Assembly: GCF_028389875.1 (NCBI RefSeq)
Contig: NC_084665.1
Location: 93,849,435-93,913,434 of the forward strand
DNA length: 64,000 bases
Source of the DNA: Rhea pennata
Lineage: Eukaryota; Chordata; Aves; Rheiformes; Rheidae
Direction of reading: 5' to 3'
Position numbers and translations under genes: made by a program. Under the pieces are notes generated by a model. The model did not search any database and had not been told where the DNA came from. It saw nothing but the letters and a program-made list of their open reading frames with translations. Below, one piece after another: positions 1-10,931 of the stretch (the stretch's first letter is position 1; each line of letters starts with the position of its first letter).

Positions 1-2139
1 CCTGACACATGGTGGGATCACATTGGCCTCTTTCAAGATCATATCATTTCAGTGCCACACAGCCCTCCTGTGGTCATCTGATGACAGTCCAGTTTATAGC
101 ACAGATTCCTGTTTCCTAAGTTTATTGCTTTGCAATTGCCATTGTTAAAGTCATTCCATCCTCAAACTCTTCTTTGATCCTCTTTTACACTCTCTGGTCT
201 TTTATTATATCCATTGATATTCCAATTTTATTTTAGATTGACGTCGTTTCTCAATTTCACGTCATCGTCAGACTTCATTAGAATAATCGTATTTTCTCAT
301 GACAATATATACTACATGAAAATACTAAATTAGATCAAGACAGACCAAGACCGCTCCTGGAGGAATTCTGCTACATACTTCCCCCTAGAATTACAGTTCC
401 GTTTTCAACACAACCTCTTATCATCTATCTTCTAACTATCTTGCTGATGCTTATACATAGCCTCTTTGTCTGTGATTCTCTGCATAGAAAAACAGAAAGA
501 GAATAAGCAAAGTTCAAGTTGATTAAATCTATTTCAAGGGAAATACAAGATGAAGAAAATAATCTTGTCTTTAAAAAATCATGTTGCTATTGTATAATCT
601 ACTTTTGATGAACCCAAAATAGATTTTGTTCCATTTATTGACAAAAAAGCAAGTATTATACTCAGTCTTACTACGTAACACCTCTCCTTTTCTTGTTCTC
701 TTTTTGTTTATATAGTTAATGTATCATCTACTATTTTAATTGCCTTTACATTGTAAAATTCAGCAGTTCTTAATTTATCTCTAGACTCTTTGCCCTCCAG
801 AAAAAAAACATACTGTTCAGTCCCTTTCTCTATTTCCCTTAGGGTATCTGCTTATTTCTAATATCCTTCTGAGGAGATTAATTGCCCAGGTTGATCTTAA
901 ACCTTTTCCCACTGATCTCTAGATGAAAACCTCATACTGATTTTTGCACTTTTGACTTAAGAAAAATGCAGTTCGAGCATTTTCTTCCCTAAAGACAGCC
1001 CCCTTTCAGCCCCCTTCATTATATAGTTCTCCCAGCTTATCAAAGTTTACCCATTCAAAATCTTCACTGTAGCTACAGATCACTTTTGTTAATCCTTCCA
1101 TTTGATCACCATTCTTTGTAAGGAAACAATGAGTTCCTGAGGGATTTCCCTTAGTCTAAAAGAGCATGAGCTCTCTGTTAGTTTTGGCTATGATTTGTAC
1201 ATTCAGATGAATGAGTCTGAATGAAGTTGTCTTACCTGAGGCATCTCTCTTGCATTTGTTTGCAGAGAAGAAGAATGAAGTGCCCCTGGCTTTCTTATAC
1301 TATCTGCATGTATAAACATTTGAGAGTTTTAAAACATAAGGCAGGCAAGTGCAGGGACCCTGCAGAGAGAGTCATGTAAATGTCTGTGTCTGAGGTAGTT
1401 ACTCCAGGTTCGCCTTACAGTCCCCAAAGAGAAGCAGGCATTTTAAGACTGAAAATCAGAAATGAATAATTCTAGACCTTCCAGTGACTAATTCTGTATA
1501 GGGAGACTAGATAATTAGCTCAGATATAAGCATCTATGCTGTAAATATCTACAGTTAAAGAAGATTAATTGAAGTCCTGCTATGTCTTAACCAGTTCTTT
1601 CTGAAAAAAAATGTTGTGCCAGTTCCAGTGCTAATGAGGCTGTGGATTCTCTACATTTGGTGGTAGATCTTATTTTGATAGTATCAAATTTGATTTTGAT
1701 CACTTGGGCCCTGGATTCTTCTCACCCAAGTATACACTTAGTTGAGATGCCTAAGTAAGGAGGGTAGTCATCCTGATACCCTATACAGGAATGGAGAAAG
1801 ACAGGAATCTCCAAAGGGTGATCCAACCTGAGTGCAATACCTGAAATGATAAATAAAATAGCCCTGTTTTGCTGTGGTGTTAACATATTTCAATCAAAAA
1901 GACTAGAAGGTTCCTTCTGCAGTTATTCCAAAGGCAAATTCTAAATCTTCCACAATGTTTTAATATGCTAATAGTCCATTATGCAAAAGGAGTTACACAG
2001 AGAATCTAGTGTGATATTTAAAGGTAACTCAAACTTATTTCAGGTGCTTAATATTAGAAGATAATTTTAATATTGAATTTGATAGTAAAATCTGCTCTTT
2101 GTGTGGCCTATTTACTTATGCTAATAAAATTAGAAACTA
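1..2139. other. Intergenic, no gene seen
   Basis: AT-rich sequence without a convincing exon, RNA gene or intact repeat on either strand. Open frames are absent or very short. Confidence 0.6.
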
Positions 2140-3165
2140 CAAGGTTTTCAAGGAAATTAAGGAAGCATGGCACAAGAAGAAAGGTTTCTGCATGGATAAA
2201 TAATTGGATGAAAGATATAAAACCATTAGGAGTAAATGCACAGTTCTTGAAATTGAGGCAGATCAATTGAGAGGAGTGCTGCTGGGTTCTGTGCCGGGGC
2301 CTGTGCAGTATAACATATACATAAAGACCTGTAAAAGGCGTGAGAACTGAGGTCAGAAAGTTTGCTTATGTTATTTGGGTTAGAGGAAATTAGGGCAGAC
2401 TGTGAAGGACTGCAGACAGTCTACATGAGACTGAGTGTCAGAGTAACAAAATGGCAAGTGAAGTTCAATATAGATGAACGTATACATACGTGAATGAAAA
2501 ACTGAAATGTAAAGTGATGCATATGGGAAAAGCAGCTTAGTTTCAGAGAGCAAATGATAGGCTTTGAGCTGACCCTCATCACTCAGAAGCAGGATTCTGG
2601 GGTCATGGCAGATAGTTCTGTGAAACATAAGCTGAGTGCTCAGTAGCAAATGAAAAAGCAAAGCAAGTGTTAGGAATAACTAAGTACATCATTGAGAACA
2701 TCATGCTGCTACTATATAAATGCATAATTTGCCCACACCTTGAATACTGAGTATAGTTCTGCTCCTTCCATATGAGAAGGAATATAGCAGAAAGAGAAAA
2801 GGTTCAGAAAAGCACAGAAAGGATGATCAAAGATGTGGCATGTCTTCTGTATAATGAATAGATAGTAAGCTAGGACTCCTTAGTCTGGAAAAGAAGTGAC
2901 TTAGGAGGGCTACTAAATTAAAAGTAGCATAAAGAGTGAGCATGGAGTGAATTGGGACTGACTTGTCACTGACTATTCCAGCACAAGGACTAACAGACAT
3001 CAAAGCAAGCTAGCACGACAGGCTCAAAACAAACAAAAAATGAAGTAGTTCTTTTTGCAGAAGGTACATAGATATTTGGACCTATTTGCCAAAGGTTTTA
3101 ACAGAGATGCTGAAATTTGCCATGAGCTCTAGACAAGTTTAAATTAAATTAAATCCATGAAAGGT
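2140..3165 (+). mobile_element. Ancient CR1-like LINE fragment (decayed reverse transcriptase and 3' part)
   Basis: Broken translation recalls CR1 reverse transcriptase: KLRKHG...WINNWMKD...FLKLRQIN, then GVLLGSVPGPVQYNI (the family's [10 protein letters not shown] motif), a decayed KFADD region, and DSGVMADSSVKHKLSAQ followed by remnants of CPHLEY at 2731-2755. Frames are disrupted by many stops, so it is old and inactive. The 3' end is not precise. No source gene other than a CR1/L3-type LINE fits the motif order. Confidence 0.7.
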
Positions 3166-5414
3166 TAGTAAGTTGCAGAAACTACACCTGGCTCAGTAAG
3201 ACCCTTCAAAATTGGTGTCTGAGAAGGTACTAGGGAGAAGTATCCTATATGCTTCCCCTGTTTTTGTCCTTCTCTTGGAATCTCCTTATTACTACCGGTA
3301 TAGGCAAGGTACTGGATCAGAGGAACCTTTAATGTAATACAGTGTGGCATGTTCTTATTGTAGACTTTTTTTCAAGATAATGTATGTGTGTCACTTAGAT
3401 TTTAGTTCACTGTTAATTAATAGTAGTGAGATTCTCTTGCTAGATAATAATTAGCATTATCCCTCAATAGTCTTATAGATATTAAATACAAAACACAATG
3501 CTAGTTCAAAGAGAAGTGCTGGTCAGAGTATCTGCTTGAAGTTATATATCAGGTTTTGCACAGATTGCTATAGCTTCTGGTCACCTCTACATTAAATTGT
3601 ATATTCTGAGCTGAGCATATTTGTATAATATAATGATGACTACTCATGTGTCACACATTGAAATGATGTGCTAACAAACATAGACGTATTTGTCTAAGCT
3701 GTATGGGTCACTTAAATTTGCATGGACATAAAGAAAAGAACACAGTTGCTTTCCTCACATTGATTTTTTTCTGATTAACCTACATTAAACTTGTAGCTTG
3801 CCTACATTCATATTGTCAATTAAGCAGTCAACGGAAGAAATTTACTGCCTCTTCCTTCAAGTCAAAAATGTTTTTTCCCCAATTGTCCATATAAAAATTT
3901 GATATTACTGAAAACAATATTCAAGCAGCAAGTACTTCAATTAGTTTTTTGTTCTGTTTTATTATTTAATTGTTAGGCCCAGAGTACGTTTTCTGTAACT
4001 GTACGTCCTGGTCTGATATTCTGTTAATCAGATATGTAAAGAAATACATGGTTTCTAAATAAATATGTCAAGTTTTACTGTAAGGTTGCAGGAGAGTAAA
4101 GAAAATTGAACTGACTATTATATAACAATGAAATACCTTGCCATCTAGACCACTTTATGATACTACTATATCTTCAGCTTGACATATAAAAGAACAATAA
4201 TACTGAGTTAAACAGTATAAAAATATCTAGTACTGCTGACATTTGACATAAGAAACTTCATGGTGATATACAGATATTCAGTGCCTGAAGATTTCCTGAT
4301 TTCCACAAGGTCAGTCGAAGCGGTAGTCTGCTCAGGCAGAGATGAATTTCCCTTAGAAAGCAGAGTGTAGCCATACAAGGAGACAGTGACACTTCTGTGT
4401 CAGTAATAAGTAGTTCTGCATCTGCAAAGTTGCTCATGGACTATTGAGCTGTACAGACATGGCATTTTCCAGGTAATCACATTTAATCAGTTTAAGCTCT
4501 TCTTGTCCTTCTGAATACTTCATCATGCTGCTTCAACATTTGTGGCTATTTAAGTTTGTAATATTTGCAGTGGTTATTTATTTTCAAACACAGAGTGCTT
4601 TCTTTTTTGTATCAGAATTAAGTCTGGATTTTTCCACAATATAATCAGCTCAGCTATTCTCTGATTTTCACTTGTGATTGATAGGCAGTTCTTCACATCT
4701 TTTTTTCTTATTGGTTAGACAGCAAACTTTTAAAACAGATAGCAATCAATGAATAGCAAGTACTGTTTGTGGGACAACAGCCCTTGTTTTCATAAATCCA
4801 TGGATACATCAGTGAGGAAGAATCAGAAAACATTCAGAATGACTGAATGTTTTAATCCCACTACATAAAAAGACAGTTAGGGTACAAACATATTATATCA
4901 GCCAGTTCTTTGGGGTTGAATGTTCATAAACTTCACCTACCAGGTAGCTTTGGGTATAAACCTGGCATAAGTTTGAATACTGCATGGGATGCAGGTGGCC
5001 TGAACAGATCAGATTTTGTATTTGGTTATATCATAAAAGAGTCCAGCCTGAATTATCTATCTTTAACAAACAAAATCCTGAAGCTTTTTAATACCTACGT
5101 GCAGTAATTCCATTGCAGAAATGACGTGGTATTTGTTAGCGAGTGATCTTTGAACATTAGAAGCAAGGGATCTTGACAATCAGATTTCTTAAATTCGGTT
5201 GTCAAATAACAGTGACACAGAAGAACCTGGAAAGAATATAGGGGGAAAAAACCCTAAGTTATTCCAGTTCAGTACTTGTGTGAAAAAGAGCAGAATTCTA
5301 TCTGTTGTGGCTATGATCTTGAGAACTAGTCTTAAAAACAAGTTAAGGTACTTTAGATAGTTCCCAATTAGGAGCACAAAAGACTGAGATGAAGGACAAA
5401 AAAGGAATTTGAGG

Positions 5415-5417
<3 letters not shown>
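3166..5417. other. Intergenic, nothing recognised
   Basis: AT-rich, stop-dense on both strands. Only short open frames (65 codons or fewer) without family resemblance. Confidence 0.6.

Positions 5418-5457
<40 letters not shown>
5418..5457. repeat. Poly-T tract, 40 bases
   Basis: Uninterrupted T run upstream of the 5.7-kb CR1. It may be the A-tail of a minus-strand retroposed sequence, but no such body is recognisable on its downstream side. Length is uncertain, as for any such homopolymer. Confidence 0.9.
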
Positions 5458-5459
<2 letters not shown>

Positions 5460-5664
5460 TTTTCCTTTGGTTTGAAATATAGAAGTGCCCCAGGTCTCTG
5501 GGCAGATGATCCAGATGATAGATGACAAATGTAACCAAACCAAACTCAGTACAATTAGTGCATGCCATACTATCAAGTAGCTGTATGCATACCCCCTTGT
5601 TCATCTGTCTGTGTGTTAGTCCTCCAACCATTCTTCAAACAGCAGCTAACATAAATAGGTGCTG

Positions 5665-6826
5665 GGTAGGGGGGAAGGAGGAAGCATTGGAGGCCTCTGG
5701 TTAGTGGTGTTCCCCAGGGCTCAGTACTGGGTCTCATCCTGTTCAACTTATTCATCGATGACATAGATGAGGGGACAGAGTGCCTCCTCAGCAAGTTTGC
5801 TGATGACACCAAGCTGGGAGGAGTGGCTGACACACCTGAGGGCTGTGCTGTCATTCAGAGAGACCTGGACAGGCTGAAGAGTTGGGCAGAGAGGAACCTC
5901 ATGAAGTTCAACAAGGGCAAGTGCAGGGCCGTGCACTTAGGAAGGAATAACTCCATGAACCAGTACAGGGTGGGGGCTGACCTGCTGGAGAGCAGCTCTG
6001 CAGAGAAGGACTTGGGAGTGCTGGTGGATGACAGGTTGACCATGAGCCAGCAATGTGCCCTTGTGGCCAAGAAGGCCAATGGTCTCCTGGGGTGCATTAG
6101 GAAGAGTGTTGCCAGCAGGTCGAGGGAGGTGATCCTGCCCCTCTCCTCAGCCCTGGGGAGGCCTCATCTGGAGTACTGTGTCCAGTTCTGGGCTCCTCAG
6201 TATAAGACAGACATGGAGCTACTGGAGAGAGCCCGACATAGGTCTACAAAGATGACTGGGGGACAGCAGCATCTGCTCTATGAGGAATGGCTCCAGGCCT
6301 GTTTAGCCTGGAGAAGAGAAGACTGAGGGGGGAATCTTACCAATGTGTACAAGTACCTGAAGGGAGGGTGTCAAGGGGACGAGGACAAACTCTTTTCAGT
6401 TGTCCCATGTGGCAGGACAAGAGGCAATGGGTAGAAATTGAAGCACAGGAAGTTCCGCCTGACCGTGAGGGGGAATTTCTTCCCTGTGAGAGTGACAGAG
6501 CACTGGCACAGGTTGCCCAGACAGGTTGTGAAGTCTCCTTCTCTGCAGATATTCGAAACCCACCTGGATGCAACCCTGTCTAACATAGAATCATAGAATT
6601 GGTAAGGTCTGAAGGGACCTCTGGAAATCATCTAGTCCAACTCCAAAACAAGTGGCCTATACAGGGATTGAACCCATGACCTTGGCATTATTAGTACCAT
6701 GCTCTAACCAACTGAGCTAAACCTAACATGCTCTAGGTGACCCTGCTTGAGCCGGGGGGGGGGGGGGGTGGACTAGATGATCTCCAGAGTTCCTTTCCAA
6801 CCTTATCCTTCTGTGATTCTGTGATT
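5665..6826 (+). mobile_element. CR1 LINE, 5'-truncated, interrupted by a SINE
   Basis: Contains the C-terminal part of the CR1 pol gene: [20 protein letters not shown]-like and [17 protein letters not shown], then a 167-codon frame from 5823 that includes [39 protein letters not shown] and [16 protein letters not shown]. It ends with the typical CR1 tail GGACTAGATGATCTCCAGAG...CTTTCCAACC and the octamer repeat (ATTCTGTG)n at 6809-6827. Truncation at the 5' end, an internal G15 run (6754-6768) and frame breaks show it is inactive. A SINE is nested at 6587-6722. Confidence 0.93.
6587..6722 (-). mobile_element. tRNA-Ile-derived SINE with CR1 tail, nested in a CR1
   Basis: Read on the minus strand, the head starts at 6722 with TTTAGCTCAGTTGGTTAGAG (tRNA-Ile-like, A box TAGCTCAGTTGG at 6708-6719), continues CTAATAATGCC (anticodon region) and GGTTCAATCC (perfect B box at 6665-6674). 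The tail is a CR1 3' end (GTTGGACTAGATGATTTCC...TCTATGATTCT). It is flanked by the direct repeat CTAACAT (6580-6586 and 6723-6729), and deleting it restores continuous CR1 sequence. The architecture matches the passerine TguSINE1 type, which is mobilised by CR1 machinery. Not a functional tRNA: the acceptor stem is incomplete and there is no paired 3' half. Confidence 0.9.
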
Positions 6827-8495
6827 CCAGAGTCCTTTTAGAGACTATATCCCCAACCCACCTCTTCCAATTCTAACACACTGGATCTAGCAACACCATG
6901 TCTGCAGATGGCAACTTAGACTCTCTTAGGTATTGTCTATAAAGATATCTTACAGGATACTTGGCTCATGCTACTTTTATTTTCTTATGCAAGTTCAAGA
7001 GAGCTTCACGAAAGTAAACTTACATAGCTTTACCCCCAGCTGTAACAGGATAGAAAATAATAATGGAATTCATAATAAGATAAATGCCAGTTTCATTACT
7101 TCTGACCTCCACATAGCAGTTCCAGATAATAGAACAACTGCTCCATACTCCTAGATGAAAGATCATTTAGATCAAAGCTCAGCAAGGCGCCTGCAACAAA
7201 CTTGATATATCTATTTAGAACCATGACAGAGAAGAGCAATTTGTCAGAATCAGCAAATCCTGATGAATGCCAAGACACACCACCCTCTTAAATCAAATAA
7301 GGGCCTCAGCTAGGTTTTGTCTACTAATTGCTTGCTGAAAGCTGAATGTGAGGTAGTTCATAATTGATCGGATTCTCCCTCCTCTCCCCAAGATCACTTG
7401 CATAGCTTCAGAGTGCAGGCTTTCAATGATCAGACACAGAGCAGCAACAGGAATTGACTTGTAGAAGGCATAAGAATAAGATTCCCACCTTCTCCAGCAG
7501 GTAAGATTATGTGGGAATTGTTGACTTCTATGACTGATGGTCTTTCCAAGACCCAAGCCAGTTCAAAAAGTGATTGTTGACGTTTTTCAAAACCTACCGG
7601 TAAAAACCCTCAAATCTTAGAAAACTAAATCCTAGGTATCAAGGCAATGCTAGCCAAGATGCAGTGCATGTATTTCAGTTAGTTAACATGGACGGCTTTC
7701 TGTTGTAAAATGAAGTTAAGTGTTAGCCTCATTCTTGTGGGTGATCAGCTTAGGAAATAAAAGGGCTTAAGACTGAGATACACGGTCTAACCTTCATGAA
7801 TGTTGAATTTCCGTCAACTTGTGATAGCGTGCTGCTTATGGCAGAAAAAATAGCAGAAGACCATGCACAACAGAATTAATATCTAGCTAGTGGAAAGACA
7901 GACAGATGAAAAGAAATTATGGAAAAAAGTAACCTGTTTGTTGTCCTCTGCATGAGAAAAGCCCATGGAACCTGTATCTTGTAGCCACACAAAAGTCATG
8001 CCCAAAGTTCATTTGTCATTGGTTGCCACTGTCAGCTACAAAGGAGAGCTACTGTTGACATAACTCACAACAGATTGTAACTGCAGTAATGGGGCACAGA
8101 CATTTTGCCACATGTTAGTTTTAGTTAAGCTGGTGGTGAGTCTTTCCCCTTTGACTGGCAACTCCCAAAAGAGTGTTTTGAAACAATGCATGGCTCCCTA
8201 TCTTCCCAAGATTCATATTCCCCTTTGGGGTTTTAATCAGTTTTAGACTACAAAAATGAACACTTCTTAGGTTAAGTTAAACCTTGTAGAAATGGATGAA
8301 TATAACAACTGCTCTTTGTTTAAGTTAATTGAAAGGAACTGTGCAAGGGGCCTCATACCAAAACACAGCCACTTGTTACCACCCTAAACAAATGTGTGCC
8401 CTGTGAGATCCCACTCAGGAATTTGAACTATCTGGGTGGAGGGCTTAGATGGGTGTAGTTTCTGTGAGTGCTCTTGTGGATGTGTGTGGGTGGGA

Positions 8496-8542
8496 CAGAG
8501 AGAAAGAGAGAGGGAGAGAGAAGAGAAAGGCGGGGGGGGGGG
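8496..8542. repeat. Polypurine (GA)n tract ending in G11
   Basis: A 47-base, almost pure purine tract (AGAGAGAAAGAGAGAGGGAG...) ending in a run of eleven G at 8532-8542. Open frames over it on both strands are low-complexity artefacts. Confidence 0.85.
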
Positions 8543-8762
8543 TAGAAAGCAGGAAAAGAACAGAGAGGATATGTTTACACGTTTTTTTGCAAGCAGATGT
8601 GAGCTTGCTTTGGTTGTGCTCCAAGCAGACACAACTTGTTATGCCCACGCTATCAGCAAGGCTTAGTAGCTTAGGCTTACTAACTATGGCTACACTGTTT
8701 ATGGTTTGGAGCTGACTCATGTCCATCCAGAGTGAAGGTTCACAACTGTGGAGTCATATCTA

Positions 8763-8785
8763 GAAAAAAAAAAAAAAAAGAAAAA

Positions 8786-8816
<31 letters not shown>

Positions 8817-8817
8817 C
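8763..8817. repeat. A-rich (AAAAAG)n microsatellite
   Basis: A run of A, then repeated AAAAAG units (8781-8806), then A again. A purine-only strand of about 55 bases. Confidence 0.9.
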
Positions 8818-10847
8818 AGAAAAAAATCTCCACAGGCAGAATAAGCAAGGTGTATATCCTCATGCAGGTACAGTGAACTTAGACTTACAATGAGCACAAA
8901 AGTCTAAATTAATATTAGCACTGAGCCATGGGAATTCACCTTGCAGTTCTCATGCCTGATCCAATAATTTAGCACTGAGCTACGCACACTTTCTGGTAAA
9001 ACTTCTGTTCTTAATTTTGCAACTGGAGGATTTTCTTCAGTTATCTGCTCCATAAGTGAACTAATCCATATTGCTATCAAAAAAAAAAAAGGAAAAAAAA
9101 GTATTTTATTTCTAATACTAGTTTTGCTAACTTCAGCTTTCAAGCTATTGTGTTTGTCTCATTTTTCTATTCTCTGTCATCTTGTTCATATTGTGTGACA
9201 TTGGCTAAATGCAGCTGGTGAAAGAATCAATACTGATACGCACTTTAAAAAAGGAGAACAATGATTTCAGGCTCAAAACCTGGATAAATGCTGCCTAAGT
9301 CCAAATTGACAATTTGAAAACCTCTGTTCTGGTGCTACTTCTTTCTGAGCATATTTCTACCAAACCCTCAGACTTCTTCTTCAGGTATACGTGAAGCATC
9401 TCAGTACCTATCTCACACCTACACCAGCTGAGAACCATGATGTTCTTCTGCTTCCCTGGGAAAAAAATAGACAGAATGTAATCAGGAAGCCTGATCGGCC
9501 TTAGGGGAACAGCTGGGTTCTGAGCTCTGCTTTGATGATTTCTGTATTTTATAAGAAACGATCAGTGAAGAATTCATGAACATTTCTTGGAGCAGAAACT
9601 AAAAACTAGACCTCCCCCTTCCTTAGTAAAGGCTTTAAAGCTGAGGAACCTAGGATCACTTCCTCTTTTCTACTGGGTGGAACCCAAAGACTTTTTTCAT
9701 TCCTCTGGTGCTGATAAATTATTGGCAACTGCAGCTCCAACAGGCTACAGATGTCTGGAAATCCTAGCAAAAAGACCACTGATCTCAAGAATGTAGTTCT
9801 GCTCCCATTCTTAAAAAGACATTGTTGCACATGGCATGAGGAGAAGAGAGTTCCCTCTCATACTATTGAATGCCTAAATCCCAGAGCAGAGCTGGAATTA
9901 CAGTCAGCATTGTCCGGGCGTGTGCAAGCCAAAACCTTAAAAGTGTGCTGTAAGAGTGTGCTGACTGTAAACACTCTCTTCACAATACTTTCCTCTGATC
10001 ATCCTCACTGCAGGGGGCTGAGCTGATACTATACAGAAATTCTAGAATTCCAGCACGGGATCAAAGGCACCGCAGCTTTCAAGACTACGGTGTTCCCTTC
10101 CAGATACAAGTATAAGCTCCCAAGACAGATACTGATTTCTCAGCTACTATGGTTCTATTGTGTTTATCCTGAAGATATGTACCATTTCAAGGGCATCCAT
10201 GCCAAGTCTTTTTATGTCTTTGTACATCCTACATACATATGCACTTGAGCTCCACTCTGTATTTCCTCCAAGGACATTAGGATAATTATTTTGTATCTTG
10301 TATTTCAAATTTTGACCTTAATACAATGGGATTTTTTGGTGCTCCCCACCCCTTCGTAAAAACGGGATTTCATTCTTCCTACAGATCTCCTCTCTGTGAC
10401 TCACAGCATGATGGTCACGCTGGCAATGTTTTCAGTCAGTGATGGAAAGCATGCCTATACTACATAATTGAACATGTTACAGAGGGCTACCAACCAGAGC
10501 TGACTGAAGCTGGTTAGCGCACGTTGTGTGTTACAGAACTACTCAGACACCATCTCCCCTACAGAGTCAGTACGTCTGCATTACAAGGTAACAGGAATTC
10601 TAGCAATTTTCTTTCTCATAATCTAGCTTATGTGCATAGCTTTTAGAGAAGATGTGTGAATAGAAATAAAGAAGCAGATGAATAGCAGATATATGAAGCT
10701 GCTTACAGCTCATTTTCTAGATATTTTGAGTACAGAGCGATTCCTAGGTAGGCCTGAGGTTGTGTCTTCATTCGTTTCTTCCCTCAAGAATACAACAAAC
10801 TTTCAATGAAGAAGGCAGCTAAAACAACAAAAACAGACTTTTTATAT

Positions 10848-10931
10848 ATTACTATATATATAAAATATATATTACAATATATATTACATATTACTATATA
10901 TATAAAATATATATTACAATATATTACATAT
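10848..10931. repeat. AT-rich tandem repeat, 42-bp unit, two copies
   Basis: The unit ATTACTATATATATAAAATA... begins at 10848 and again at 10890, so two near-identical 42-base copies follow each other, each being TA-rich. The tract continues as degraded TA sequence to about 10970. Confidence 0.8.

Noticed and set aside
5343-5631. Minus-strand frames with poly-Lys
   Set aside because: They are read through a 40-base homopolymer.
5823-6326. A 167-codon host gene
   Set aside because: The translation is CR1 reverse-transcriptase C-terminus within a truncated LINE.
6665-6719. tRNA-Ile gene on the minus strand
   Set aside because: A and B boxes exist, but the acceptor stem is incomplete and the 3' end is fused to a CR1 tail; it is a SINE head.
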